A stretch of DNA of 64,000 bases from Sphingomonas aurea (lineage in GTDB: Bacteria > Pseudomonadota > Alphaproteobacteria > Sphingomonadales > Sphingomonadaceae): positions 1 to 64,000 of the forward strand of contig NZ_JAUUDS010000002.1 of the NCBI RefSeq assembly GCF_030678875.1. The letters are read 5' to 3'. Under the pieces are notes generated by a model that searched no databases, was not told the origin of the DNA, and saw only the letters and a list, made by a program, of their open reading frames with translations. Positions within the stretch are counted from its first letter, which is position 1. Each line of letters starts with the position of its first letter. Made by a program: the position numbers and the translations under genes. This document shows, piece by piece, positions 25,877 through 34,937 of this stretch.

Positions 25877-28288
25877 TCACACCGCCGTTACCGGGTTCCC
25901 CGACTCCGCGGTCAGCATCCGTACCTCGTAGAGCACCGCCTCTTCCTTCACCGGCGTGAAGACCACCTCCGCCAGCGGCTTGCCCTGCGCGCCGGTCGAA
26001 GGGATCGGATAGTCGATCGTGACGAACCGGTCCTCGCGCTCGCGGGGGGCGCGGTCGGTCTTCAGCGGGGTGCCGTCGACGGTGATCGCCATCTGGCGAT
26101 TGACGTCGTTGCCCCACACCGTCAGCCGCAGCGTCGCCGGGCCCGGTCGGCGTGCCAGCGTCAGCCGCATCGAGTCGCCGGGCCGGATGCGCCGCGCGGA
26201 ACGGCCATTCCAGTTCACCACCTCGCTGCGCGCGGCGACGAAGCCGTGGTCGCGCTCGGGCTGCATCTCGCCGAGATGAACAATGTCGGTCGTGCGCCTG
26301 GCCAGCGTGCTCGCCTCCTCCTGCGCCCGGACGTAATCGGCACGGCGCGCCTGCCAGCCGGATGGCGTGAAGGTCGGGAAATACACCGCGGTGCGTCGAT
26401 CATACTGCGCGAAGAACGGCTTCAGCACGAGGTCCTCGTCCAGCGCGCCCCTGGCATGGAAACTGTGCGGCCCAGTGCCGGCGCGCAGTGCCGTGCTGGC
26501 GGCACCACTGGTGACCAGCGCCGGCCCGAGCCCGTCGAAGCTGTCCGACGCAGCACCAAGATCGGCGGCAAGGACCAGCGGGCCGTGCGTGAAGGCGACC
26601 ACCGACGGATCGTCCGGCGTCGGCTCCGTCGTCAGCGCCATCGGCAGCGTCAGTTCGATCCGGTCGCCGGCGCGCCAATTGCGCTCCACCACCGCATAGC
26701 CATCGCGCATCATCGGCGTGAGCGGCGCACCGTTCAGCGTCAGGCGCGGCGCTTGTGCCCAGCCGGGCAGGCGCAGCGCGATTGCCTGGCTCCGGCGCGG
26801 CGCCTTGCGCACGGTCAGCGTCGCGGTGCCCCGCATCGGCAGCGCGGTGTCGAGCGTCAGGGCCAGACCGCCCGGCGTCCAGTCGAGTTCGGAGGGGATG
26901 TACAGGTTGACGAACAGCGTGGCGCCGTCGTTCCAGTAGATGGAGTCCGCGTGCTTGGCATGGCTCTCCATGCCCGAGCCGACGCAGCACCAAAAACTGT
27001 CCTCACCTTCCGAATAGGTCCGCCGCGCACCCGCGGACAGCGGCATGAAATAGACAAAACGGCCCGTATCAGGGCGCTGATGCGCGAGGATGTGGTTCAG
27101 CTGCACGCGCTCGTAGAAGTCGAACCAGCGGGCGTGTGGCTGCCAGCTGTAGAGGTGCCGGGTCAGCTTCAGCATGTTGTAGCTGTTGCACGCCTCGCAC
27201 GTCGCATCGGTCAGCCGCGTCGACAGCATGTCCGGCGGGCCGAAATGCTCGCGCTCCGAATTGCCGCCGATGACGTAGCTGTGGTGCCCGGTCACCCGCT
27301 CGTGGAAGAAGCGCGGGGCGACGGCGTGGCGGGGGTCGCCGGTCACCTCGTGCAGGCGGGCAAGGCCGATCAGCTTGGGGATCTGCGTATTGGCATGGAG
27401 GCCGGCCAGCTTGTCCTGCCGTGCGGTCAGCGGGTCGAGCACCGCCTTGTGCCGGATCTTCTCGGCCATCCGCAGCCAGCGCGTGTCGCCGGTCAGCGCA
27501 TAGGTTTCGGCATAGCTCTCGTTCAGGCCGCCATGTTCGGCGCGCAGCACCTGCTGCATCTGCGCGTCGGTCAGCGGCTCCAGCACCCCCGCCAGATAGC
27601 CGGCGACGCCGAGCGCGATCGGCATGGCGCGGGCGTTGCCAGCCAGCGTGTGCGCGTCGAGCAGCCCGGCATGGACCTTGTGCCAGGTATAGAGCGGCAC
27701 CCAGCCGCCGTTCAGGTCGAAGCCCTGGCTGCGGATGTCGCCGCGGCGCACCTCCTCGAACACGATCTTGCCGTCGACGGTCTTGCCGTCACGCTCGACC
27801 GTGGTGCCGCCGCAATAGCCGTCGCCGTGCGCGGCCTGGATGCGCGCCATCTCGGCGAGCGCATGGTCCAGCTTCGCGGAAAGCGCGGGGTCGCCGGTGT
27901 TGGCGATCACCAGCGCGCAGGCTGACAGCCAGTGGCCGAGCGAGTGGCCGGCGACCCCTTGCGCCTCCCACCCGCCATAGATGGGCTTGGGCGCGGGCAG
28001 ACCGGCGAAGAGATAGAAATTGTGGAGCAGCCGCTCGGGATCGAGCGACAGGAGGTAGCGCCGATTGGCCGCCATGGCATCCGCGAACGGCGACGGCGTC
28101 AGGCGGACGAAGCGCGACGGGACGGGCTCGACCCGGCGTCCCTTGACGGGCGGCAGCGCGACCAGCGCCGGTCCGGCAAGCGCGACGATGCTGGCACCGG
28201 CGAACAGGGTGCGGCGGGTCAAACGCAGATCGTGCGCGCTATGGCGGCAGGCGGAGGCGCTGCCGCGCGAAGGAAGGATTTCGGACAT
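25877..28288 (-). CDS. GH127-family beta-L-arabinofuranosidase-like enzyme (DUF1680)
   Basis: An 803-residue exported glycosidase. The N-terminus has a twin-arginine-like sequence (RLTRRTLFAGASIVALAG, Arg25-Arg26) and so may use Tat export. The (alpha/alpha) barrel carries the zinc-cysteine site known from HypBA1-type GH127 enzymes: Glu365 and Cys367 in CEACNSYNML, and Cys434-Cys435 in FWCCVGSGMESHAKH. Additional beta domains follow (DUF4986/DUF6805-like to residue 800). GH127 members release beta-L-arabinofuranose from plant glycoproteins or pectin. Substrate here is inferred. No permease or kinase is adjacent. Confidence 0.88.
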   Translation of the reverse strand: MSEILPSRGSASACRHSAHDLRLTRRTLFAGASIVALAGPALVALPPVKGRRVEPVPSRFVRLTPSPFADAMAANRRYLLSLDPERLLHNFYLFAGLPAPKPIYGGWEAQGVAGHSLGHWLSACALVIANTGDPALSAKLDHALAEMARIQAAHGDGYCGGTTVERDGKTVDGKIVFEEVRRGDIRSQGFDLNGGWVPLYTWHKVHAGLLDAHTLAGNARAMPIALGVAGYLAGVLEPLTDAQMQQVLRAEHGGLNESYAETYALTGDTRWLRMAEKIRHKAVLDPLTARQDKLAGLHANTQIPKLIGLARLHEVTGDPRHAVAPRFFHERVTGHHSYVIGGNSEREHFGPPDMLSTRLTDATCEACNSYNMLKLTRHLYSWQPHARWFDFYERVQLNHILAHQRPDTGRFVYFMPLSAGARRTYSEGEDSFWCCVGSGMESHAKHADSIYWNDGATLFVNLYIPSELDWTPGGLALTLDTALPMRGTATLTVRKAPRRSQAIALRLPGWAQAPRLTLNGAPLTPMMRDGYAVVERNWRAGDRIELTLPMALTTEPTPDDPSVVAFTHGPLVLAADLGAASDSFDGLGPALVTSGAASTALRAGTGPHSFHARGALDEDLVLKPFFAQYDRRTAVYFPTFTPSGWQARRADYVRAQEEASTLARRTTDIVHLGEMQPERDHGFVAARSEVVNWNGRSARRIRPGDSMRLTLARRPGPATLRLTVWGNDVNRQMAITVDGTPLKTDRAPREREDRFVTIDYPIPSTGAQGKPLAEVVFTPVKEEAVLYEVRMLTAESGNPVTAV

Positions 28289-28337
28289 GCCCTGTCTCTC
28301 CCGACGGCACCGGTCATCGGCCAGCGCCTGTTCTGGA

Positions 28338-28355
28338 CTATATGTCAGACCATAG
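28338..28355 (-). promoter_or_regulatory. Candidate GntR-type operator before GH127
   Basis: CTATATGTCAGACCATAG has matching CTAT/ATAG ends and the GT-N3-AC core (GTCAGAC, 28344-28350) typical of FadR/FCD-type GntR regulators. It lies 50-67 bases upstream of the GH127 start. A second palindrome, GCGCTGTAGCGC, is at 28378-28389. Confidence 0.35.
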
Positions 28356-28377
28356 AGAAGCCACCTGCGTCGTCAAC

Positions 28378-28389
28378 GCGCTGTAGCGC
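28378..28389. promoter_or_regulatory. 12-base palindrome upstream of GH127
   Basis: GCGCTGTAGCGC reads as GCGCT-GT-AGCGC, an almost perfect palindrome 90 bases before the GH127 start. It resembles LacI-family operators, but no LacI gene is in the window, so its role is unproven. Confidence 0.3.
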
Positions 28390-28394
28390 TGGGA

Positions 28395-28916
28395 TCAGCC
28401 CTTATGTGATTTTGGCCCAACGGCTTGGCGGGCGAGCACCGCCGGATCGCTCGCGAGATCGTAGAGGAACGCGTGCCGCGCCGACGTGCCGACGCGCAGG
28501 CGACACAGCGCCTTTGCCTGTTCAGCGGTCAGCGCGAACTGCCGATAGCCGAGCCGCATCAGGCAGCGCTCGGTCACCGAGACATGGACCCCCTGCACCT
28601 CGGCGATCCGCTCGGCGGGGCGGAGGCGGTGGATCATCTGCGCCTGCTCGCGCGCGGGGTCGACGCCCGCCTGCGGCACGTTGAGGTTACGCTCGTTCCA
28701 GTTTTCCGCGGCGACAAAGGCCTTGGTCGCCGGCTGGTCGGCGATATCGGCATTGGCGCCGAGCCGCCCGCACCCGATCGCGTCGGCGCGATACTGGTCG
28801 AACGAGACGCCCGCACGGCCCCAGCTAGTCTGCGGCGGCTTGGCTGCCTGCGCAGCGATCGTGAGCCCCAGCAACACGACCGCCAGCGTGGATCGGGCGA
28901 CGGTGACACGGAACAT
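28395..28916 (-). CDS. Secreted hypothetical protein
   Basis: A 173-residue protein starting MFRVTVARSTLAVVLLGLTI, a clear signal peptide ending near IAAQA. The mature sequence has WGRAGVSFDQYRADAIGCGR, a DQAxCxxxxx-like pattern found in other sphingomonad periplasmic proteins, and three further cysteines, possibly in disulfides. No domain is recognised. The start is preferred over the track's upstream extension because of the signal peptide. It stands on its own between GH127 and the TonB-dependent receptor. Confidence 0.65.
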   Translation of the reverse strand: MFRVTVARSTLAVVLLGLTIAAQAAKPPQTSWGRAGVSFDQYRADAIGCGRLGANADIADQPATKAFVAAENWNERNLNVPQAGVDPAREQAQMIHRLRPAERIAEVQGVHVSVTERCLMRLGYRQFALTAEQAKALCRLRVGTSARHAFLYDLASDPAVLARQAVGPKSHKG

Positions 28917-29116
28917 CCTGCATCCCTCTCTGCGCGGACTGCACCGGATTATCATACCCACGCTGTGGTTCAAAAGACAGCCTTCCGCCCCGCGGACAAG
29001 TCCTATCACGATCTCCGCCCTGACCGTGGATCCCGCCGTTTCAGGTGCTTGTGATAATTATATCGCACATTTTCGGATCGCTTTGTGCGCCAGCCATTTC
29101 TGGATTGACACATTTC

Positions 29117-29135
29117 CTCTAAGTCAGACAAATGA
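29117..29135 (+). promoter_or_regulatory. Candidate GntR-type operator before the TonB-dependent receptor
   Basis: The core GTCAGAC (29123-29129) recurs here with flanking CTCTAA and AAATGAG, matching the site before the GH127 gene. A TTGACA -35-like sequence stands at 29105-29110. The shared motif suggests common control, but two sites do not prove it. Confidence 0.35.
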
Positions 29136-29183
29136 GACCAACCGGCACAGACCGGCTTTTCACATCGAGGAGAGGGGAAGATC

Positions 29184-32171
29184 ATGAAGCGTTTCCTGCT
29201 GATGGCGTCCGCCGCGCCATTCGCCTTGCTGGCCATGCCAGCGTCCGCACAGGACGCCACGCCGCAGGAACAAGCGCAGGCAGCCGCCCCCGACGCCGGC
29301 GTCGATGAGCAGGCCCCCGTCGCTCAGGAGCGCGCAACCAAGTCCGCGCAGGGCCGCAGCCCCGGTACGACCGCGACCGAGAATCTCGGCACCACCGAGG
29401 ACAGCGTCGCCGATACCTCGCCCGAGAACAGCACCGGCAGCGAGATCGTCGTGACCGGCTATCGCGCCTCGCTGGGCAGCGCGCAGGCGGTCAAGCGCAA
29501 TTCCGACGCCATCCTCGACGCCGTCGTCGCGCAGGACATCGGCAAATTGCCTGACAACACCGCCGCGGAATCGCTGGCGCGCGTCACCGGCGTGCAGGTC
29601 AACCGGTACAGCGACGAGGTCAATCAGGTGCTGGTGCGCGGCCTGCCCGATGTCGCCACCACCTTCAACGGCCGCGACATCTTCACCGCCGAGCTGCGCC
29701 GGTCGCAGCTGCAGGACTTCCCGGCCGGCGCTCTCGCCGGCCTCGAGGTCTATAAATCGGGTACGGCGGATCTGCTGGAGCCCGGCCTCGCCGGCCTCAT
29801 CAACGTCCGCTCGCGCCGCCCGTTCGACTTCACCGAGAAGCTGGTGATCGCAGGCGGCGTCCGCGGCACGTACAACGACCAGACCAAGAAGTTCGACCCG
29901 CTCGGCAACATCCTGGTGTCGCAGCGTGCCGACACCGCGATCGGCGAGATCGGCTGGCTCATCAACGCGTCCTATTCCCAGTCGCAGTATCGCAACGCGG
30001 TGCGCTGGGCGACCGGCAACGTGCCCACCACCCTTCCCGACAACGTGACCGTCAGCCCCAGCTCGGTCGGCCGAGCTTTCCGCATTCCGGAGCGGGTGGG
30101 CGTGTTCAACGACAGCGGCAAGCGCTGGCGCCCGGCGGTCAATGCCAGCGTTCAGTGGAAACCGGCGGCGAACCTCGAACTCTATTACGACTTCCTTTAC
30201 CAGGGCTATCGCGGGCGCGGCGCCAACGACCTGTTCGAGGCGTCACTGCTCAACAACGGTGCACAGCTGACCAACGTCGTGCTGCGCGAGGACAAGCCCG
30301 ATCAGGTGCAGACGCTGACCAAGGTCGGCGGTGAGCGTGGCCAGGCCTATCGCAGCACCAACGTCAACAACACCAACACCTATCAGGCCGCCGGCGGCGC
30401 CAAGTGGGATGTCGGCCGCGCGCACCTGTCGACCGACCTGGCCTATACGCGCAGCCAATACGATTCGAACGAATACAGCTTCGATATGTCGCAGACGACG
30501 GCACCGACGATCGACGTCAACTTCTTCGTCGACGGCGGTTCGGCGTTCAGCCTGCCCGGCTACGATCGCGAGAACCCGGCCAACTACAAGTGGCGCGGCT
30601 ATTACGAGAGCACCTATCTGGTGAAGGGGTCCGGCTGGCAGTGGCGGGGCGACCTGGATCTGGACACCGACATCGCATTCCTGCCGAAGTTCCAGTTCGG
30701 CTTCCGCTACACCGATCGCGATGCCTCGCTGGAGCGTGGCGACCGCTATGCCTATACCGAAACCCTGAACATCCCGCTGGCCAACACGCCGGCGGGCGCG
30801 CTGGAGCTCACTCAGGACGTGTTCCGCGGCAACGCGCAAGGCTGGACCAGCTGGCTGATGCCGACACGGTCGGGCATCGAAGGAAATTCTGCGGCGTTGC
30901 GGCAATTCTCGCTCGAACAACTCCAGAAGCTCGTCGCAGCCAACCCCAGTGATGGCGGCTATCGCGATGCGCTTGCGCGTTTCCAGTCACAGAACGTCCA
31001 GCTCGATCCCCTCCGTGCCTTCCTGGCAGCCGAACAGACCTATGCGTTCTACGGTCAGACCAAGTACGAGTTCGATATCGGCTCGTTCCGCGTTGACGGC
31101 CTGGTCGGTGCTCGCGTCGTCAACACGGTGGGCCGGTACAGCGGTCGCGGCACGATCCCGGTTGTCGTCAACGGCGTGGTCCAGCGGGATGCCAACGGCA
31201 TTCCGGTCACTGCGGCAGCCGATGTCCAGATCAAGGCGAACTATGTCGACATCCTGCCCAATGCCAGCCTGCGCATCCGGCCGACCGACAAGCTGCAGAT
31301 CCGCTTCGGCTATACCAAGACGCGGACAAAGCCCGATTTCGGCCAGTTGAACCCGGCCTTCTCGATCTCGCCCAACCTGTCGCCGACCACCAATCCCGAC
31401 GGTACGCCGGTCACCATCACCGACGATCCGCGCTTCGGCGCCGGTCTTCAGGGTCGTCCGGACTATACCGGCGGCGGCGGCAATCCCAATCTCGTGCCGC
31501 TGACCTCGCATAACTTCGACGCGACGGTGGAGTATTACTTCTCGTCGAACGCATCGCTGACGGCCGCCGTATTCTATCGCGACCTGTTCGGCTTCACGAG
31601 CAATTACACTCAGCGCTATCGCGATCCCGTATACGGCCTCGTCCAGGTCGACCGGCCGGTGAATGCCGGCGCGGGCAAGATCAAGGGCGTCGAAGTCGGC
31701 GGTCAGACCTTCTTCGACTTCCTGCCGGGCCTGCTGAGCGGCTTCGGCATCCAGGCGAACGCAACCTATCTAAATGGCAAGCAGCGCTTCCCGACGGATC
31801 TCAGTCCGGCAAACTCGACGCCGCCGTTCGTCGCGATCCCCGGCCTGTCGAAGTGGAGCTACAACGCGGCGCTGTTCTACGAGAAGGGCAAGGTTTCGAC
31901 CCGCCTGTCGTACAATGGCCGCTCGCGTTTCCTGAATGGCAACAACGTGGTCAACGGCGTGTACTTCGGGGAAGGAACCGAGAAGATCACCCGCCTCGAC
32001 TTCTCGTTCAACTATACGCCGATCAAGCAGGTCACGCTGACCTTCGACGCGGCGAACCTGCTGGCGCAGCCGTTCCGGAACTTCGCTCAGTATGGCGACG
32101 ACCGCTACTACCCGCGCGACGTGCGTGACGAGGGCCGCTACTACGGCCTGGGCGCGCGGTTCCGCTTCTGA
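29184..32171 (+). CDS. TonB-dependent receptor, carbohydrate type
   Basis: A 995-residue outer-membrane transporter. The signal peptide is MKRFLLMASAAPFALLAMPA; a Pro/Ala/Gln-rich region follows, then the TonB box-like GSEIVVTGYRASLGSAQAVK, the plug (DIGKLPDNTAAESLARVTGV), and the 22-strand barrel ending in the aromatic C-terminus GLGARFRF. Lineage is the family used by sphingomonads and xanthomonads to import plant oligosaccharides, often with linked glycosidases. It lies next to GH127 and shares a GTCAGAC motif upstream. Its substrate is inferred from that neighbourhood. Confidence 0.93.
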   Translation: MKRFLLMASAAPFALLAMPASAQDATPQEQAQAAAPDAGVDEQAPVAQERATKSAQGRSPGTTATENLGTTEDSVADTSPENSTGSEIVVTGYRASLGSAQAVKRNSDAILDAVVAQDIGKLPDNTAAESLARVTGVQVNRYSDEVNQVLVRGLPDVATTFNGRDIFTAELRRSQLQDFPAGALAGLEVYKSGTADLLEPGLAGLINVRSRRPFDFTEKLVIAGGVRGTYNDQTKKFDPLGNILVSQRADTAIGEIGWLINASYSQSQYRNAVRWATGNVPTTLPDNVTVSPSSVGRAFRIPERVGVFNDSGKRWRPAVNASVQWKPAANLELYYDFLYQGYRGRGANDLFEASLLNNGAQLTNVVLREDKPDQVQTLTKVGGERGQAYRSTNVNNTNTYQAAGGAKWDVGRAHLSTDLAYTRSQYDSNEYSFDMSQTTAPTIDVNFFVDGGSAFSLPGYDRENPANYKWRGYYESTYLVKGSGWQWRGDLDLDTDIAFLPKFQFGFRYTDRDASLERGDRYAYTETLNIPLANTPAGALELTQDVFRGNAQGWTSWLMPTRSGIEGNSAALRQFSLEQLQKLVAANPSDGGYRDALARFQSQNVQLDPLRAFLAAEQTYAFYGQTKYEFDIGSFRVDGLVGARVVNTVGRYSGRGTIPVVVNGVVQRDANGIPVTAAADVQIKANYVDILPNASLRIRPTDKLQIRFGYTKTRTKPDFGQLNPAFSISPNLSPTTNPDGTPVTITDDPRFGAGLQGRPDYTGGGGNPNLVPLTSHNFDATVEYYFSSNASLTAAVFYRDLFGFTSNYTQRYRDPVYGLVQVDRPVNAGAGKIKGVEVGGQTFFDFLPGLLSGFGIQANATYLNGKQRFPTDLSPANSTPPFVAIPGLSKWSYNAALFYEKGKVSTRLSYNGRSRFLNGNNVVNGVYFGEGTEKITRLDFSFNYTPIKQVTLTFDAANLLAQPFRNFAQYGDDRYYPRDVRDEGRYYGLGARFRF

Positions 32172-32217
32172 CGATCTGACCGCCGTCTTTTCCGAAGGCG
32201 GCGGTTCCAACGGAACG

Positions 32218-32258
32218 AAGGGTCGGTGTGGAGGCTTTCTGCTTCCGCACCGACCCTT
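32218..32258 (+). terminator. Hairpin after the TonB-dependent receptor
   Basis: AAGGGTCGGTG (32218-32228) pairs with CACCGACCCTT (32248-32258), an 11-bp stem followed by TTG. It lies 47 bases after the receptor stop and 21 bases before the next gene. Confidence 0.65.
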
Positions 32259-32278
32259 TGTCCGTCTGGGAAACAGCC

Positions 32279-32713
32279 ATGTCCGCCCGCGCCGTCCGCC
32301 GTCCCTTCCTGCATCCACTCCACGCGATCCTGCTAGCGTTTCCGACCGCGCTGTTCGCGACCGGGCTGGCGAACGACATCACCTATCTGAACAGCGCCGA
32401 GATGCAGTGGTCGAACTTCGCCGCCTGGGCGATCACGGGCGCGCTGGTGTTCGGGGCGCCGGTGCTGCTGTGGGGAGCAATCCAGGCCTTCACCGCGCGG
32501 CAGACGGTGTGGCGGAGACGCGCGCTGCTCTATGCCGGGCTGCTCGCGCTGATGTGGATGGCGGGACTGGTGAACGCGTTCAAGCATAGCCAGGACGCGT
32601 GGAGTTCGGTCGGGACCGCGGGCCTGCTGCTGTCGATCCTATCGACCGCCGCCGCGCTCGCCGCCTCATGGGTCGGGCACATGGCGGTCGCTGCGGAAGG
32701 AACCATGCGATGA
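32279..32713 (+). CDS. DUF2231 membrane protein
   Basis: A 144-residue integral membrane protein with four helices: LHAILLAFPTALFATGLAND, FAAWAITGALVFGAPVLLWG, LLYAGLLALMWMAGLV and LLLSILSTAAALAASWVGHM. The RPFLHPLHAILLAFPTALF start is characteristic of DUF2231. The ATG at 32279 removes a spurious extension. The stop overlaps the sorbosone dehydrogenase-like gene by ATGA, a pairing seen in other genomes, so it may provide a membrane anchor or electron acceptor for that enzyme. This last point is inferred. Confidence 0.85.
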   Translation: MSARAVRRPFLHPLHAILLAFPTALFATGLANDITYLNSAEMQWSNFAAWAITGALVFGAPVLLWGAIQAFTARQTVWRRRALLYAGLLALMWMAGLVNAFKHSQDAWSSVGTAGLLLSILSTAAALAASWVGHMAVAAEGTMR

Positions 32714-34011
32714 TCGGCCGCCCCTACCCCCTCCTCACGCTCGGCCTCGCCTTGTCGGCCTGCAGCAACGCGGCCCCGGACGTCCGGCAGACCGGCCCGA
32801 ACCCCACCCTGCCGGCGCAGCGGCAGACGCTGGTGCCGCCGATGAAGATCGCCGAGCCTGCGGGCTGGAACGGCACGCTGCCCACGGTGCCTGCTGGCTA
32901 CGCGATCACGCCGCTCGCCACCGACCTGAAGGTGCCGCGCCAGATGCTGGTGCTGCCCAATGGCGATGTGCTGGTCGCCGAGGGCAAGGGCGGCAACGCG
33001 CCCAAGCTGCGGCCGAAGGACGTGATCGCGGGCTATATCAAGAGCCTGGGCAACACCGGTGTAAAGGGTGGCGACCGCATCACCCTGCTCCGCGACGCGA
33101 ACGGCGACGGGCAGGCAGAACTGCGTACGGTGCTGATCGACGGGCTCGACGCGCCCTATGGCCTCGCACTGGTCGGCGGCGACCTGTACGTCGCCAATCA
33201 GGGCGCGCTGCTGCGCTTTCCGTATCAGGACGGGCAGACGCGCATCACCACGCCGGGGCAGGAGGTCACGAAGCTGCCGTCGCGCGTCAATCATCACTGG
33301 ACCAAGTCGCTCGCCGCCAGCCCCGACGGCAGCAAGCTCTATGTCGGCATCGGATCGAACAGCAATGTCGGCGAGCGCGGCATGGAGGTGGAGGAGGACC
33401 GCGCGGTCATCTGGGAGGTCGATCGCGCCACCGGCGCACACCGCGTCTACGCGTCCGGCATCCGTAACCCCACCGCGCTGGCGATCAATCCGCAGACCAA
33501 TGCGCTGTGGGCCGTCGTCAACGAGCGCGACGAGCTGGGCGCGCGGCTGGTGCCTGACTACCTGACTTCGGTACGCGCCGGCGGGTTCTACGGCTGGCCG
33601 TACAGCTATTGGGGCAATCACGCCGACCCGCGCGTCAGGCCGCAGCGGCCCGACATGATCGCACGGGCGATCGTCCCCGACTATGCGCTGGGATCGCATG
33701 TCGCGGCGCTGGGGATCAGCTTCACCACCGGCGGCGGCATGGGCGGCTCGTTCGCCGAGGGTGCCTTTATCGGCGAACATGGCAGCTGGAACCGGCAGGA
33801 CCTCGCCGGCTACAAGGTCACCTTTGTGCCCTTCGCCGGTGGGCGTCCGGCGGGCGCGCCGCGGGATTTCGTCACCGGCTTCCTCGATGGCGAGGGCCAT
33901 GCCCGCGGGCGCCCGGTCGGGGTAGCGTTCGACGCCCGTGCCGGCGCGCTGCTGGTCGCCGATGACCTGTCGAACACGGTGTGGCGCGTAACCCGCAGCG
34001 GGTCGCGATAG
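32710..34011 (+). CDS. PQQ-type sorbosone dehydrogenase-family lipoprotein
   Basis: A 433-residue protein with a lipoprotein signal (LLTLGLALSACSN, cysteine near residue 18). It has the six-bladed beta-propeller of soluble quinoprotein glucose/sorbosone dehydrogenases: LKVPRQMLVLPNGDVLVAEG, DAPYGLALVGGDLYVANQG, NHHWTKSLAASPDGSKLYVG, SGIRNPTALAINPQ, FIGEHGSWNRQDLAGYKV and GRPVGVAFDARAGALLVADD. Family members oxidise sugar aldehydes or aldoses in the periplasm using PQQ. No PQQ synthesis genes are in the window. Confidence 0.88.
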   Translation: MIGRPYPLLTLGLALSACSNAAPDVRQTGPNPTLPAQRQTLVPPMKIAEPAGWNGTLPTVPAGYAITPLATDLKVPRQMLVLPNGDVLVAEGKGGNAPKLRPKDVIAGYIKSLGNTGVKGGDRITLLRDANGDGQAELRTVLIDGLDAPYGLALVGGDLYVANQGALLRFPYQDGQTRITTPGQEVTKLPSRVNHHWTKSLAASPDGSKLYVGIGSNSNVGERGMEVEEDRAVIWEVDRATGAHRVYASGIRNPTALAINPQTNALWAVVNERDELGARLVPDYLTSVRAGGFYGWPYSYWGNHADPRVRPQRPDMIARAIVPDYALGSHVAALGISFTTGGGMGGSFAEGAFIGEHGSWNRQDLAGYKVTFVPFAGGRPAGAPRDFVTGFLDGEGHARGRPVGVAFDARAGALLVADDLSNTVWRVTRSGSR

Positions 34012-34871
34012 TGGCAGCATGGCGCCGGCTGGCGCCGCTGCTGGCCACGATCGCGAGCGCGGCGGGCGCGCAGACCGTGCCGACGATCGATACCGAGGAT
34101 GCCAGCCTGGGCAGCGTCGCCATCGGCAGCGGGCGTTTCCACCCGACGCTCGCGATCGACCTGCGCAACGGCGACTTCGCACGCGGCAATTACGACGACG
34201 ATGCGGCAAATCTCGACCGGCTGCCAATCCACGCCCAGCTCGGCTTCGGGTTCGACCTGCATCGCGATGCGGCGGGACAGGCCGATCTGTGGCTGGTCGG
34301 CACCTCCTCCAACGGATTCCACGCGCCGGCCACCGCCGAACGCGCCACGCCACGCGCCTGGTACGAGAGCAACAATCTGATCGGCCTCGTCGGCCGCCCC
34401 ACTGCCGGGTTGAGCCTGGGTGCGGCCTACACGATCAAGGCCAGCCCGAACGGCGTGTCCGACACCACGCACGAGGCCAGCGTGACCGCCGCCTATGAGC
34501 GGGATCACGGTATCGGCGCGCTCCACCCCAGCGCCGCGGTGACCGTCCGGCCGAAAGGTGGCGGCGGCCTGTTCACGCAGCTCGGCATCGAGCCGGAACT
34601 GCTGGAGGCGGGCAATGCGACGATCAGCCTGCCGGTGATTGCCGGGGTCGGCTGGCACGGCTTCTACGCGGCCGGCACCGGCGACGTCGGCTATGCCAGC
34701 GTTGGCCTCGCCTACACGTACCCGTTCGTAATGGGCGCGGCGCACTGGCGGCTTCGGATCGACGGCGCCGCGCTGGTCCGCGACGACACGCTGCGCCGCC
34801 TCAGCACTGCCGATGCCGAGACTGCAACGGTGGTGCCGCTGGTAACGGTCAGCCTGGCGACGGCGTTCTAG
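34011..34871 (+). CDS. Outer-membrane beta-barrel protein, MipA/OmpV-like
   Basis: A 286-residue exported protein whose GTG start overlaps the previous stop by one base. After a signal peptide (WRRLAPLLATIASAAGAQTV) it has alternating hydrophobic strands such as LWLVGTSSNGFHA, GLSLGAAYTIKASPN and YASVGLAYTYPFVMG, and ends in a terminal phenylalanine (TVSLATAF), the signature of BamA-assembled barrels. The family is a guess; it is tightly linked to the sorbosone dehydrogenase and DUF2231 genes and may share their promoter. Confidence 0.6.
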   Translation: MAAWRRLAPLLATIASAAGAQTVPTIDTEDASLGSVAIGSGRFHPTLAIDLRNGDFARGNYDDDAANLDRLPIHAQLGFGFDLHRDAAGQADLWLVGTSSNGFHAPATAERATPRAWYESNNLIGLVGRPTAGLSLGAAYTIKASPNGVSDTTHEASVTAAYERDHGIGALHPSAAVTVRPKGGGGLFTQLGIEPELLEAGNATISLPVIAGVGWHGFYAAGTGDVGYASVGLAYTYPFVMGAAHWRLRIDGAALVRDDTLRRLSTADAETATVVPLVTVSLATAF

Positions 34872-34937
34872 ATCACCCCGCCGCGAAGCGGGCGCCCGGA
34901 AGGGCGACGACGTGGTTCGACCCGGTCGGCAGAGGCT

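Noticed and set aside
26246..27925. 559-residue frame opposite the GH127 gene
   Set aside because: Mirror frame with biased composition; the catalytic Cys/Glu motifs are on the other strand.
32530..34353. 607-residue frame opposite the sorbosone dehydrogenase-like gene
   Set aside because: Arg-rich antisense frame, no motif; the beta-propeller motifs are clear on the plus strand.
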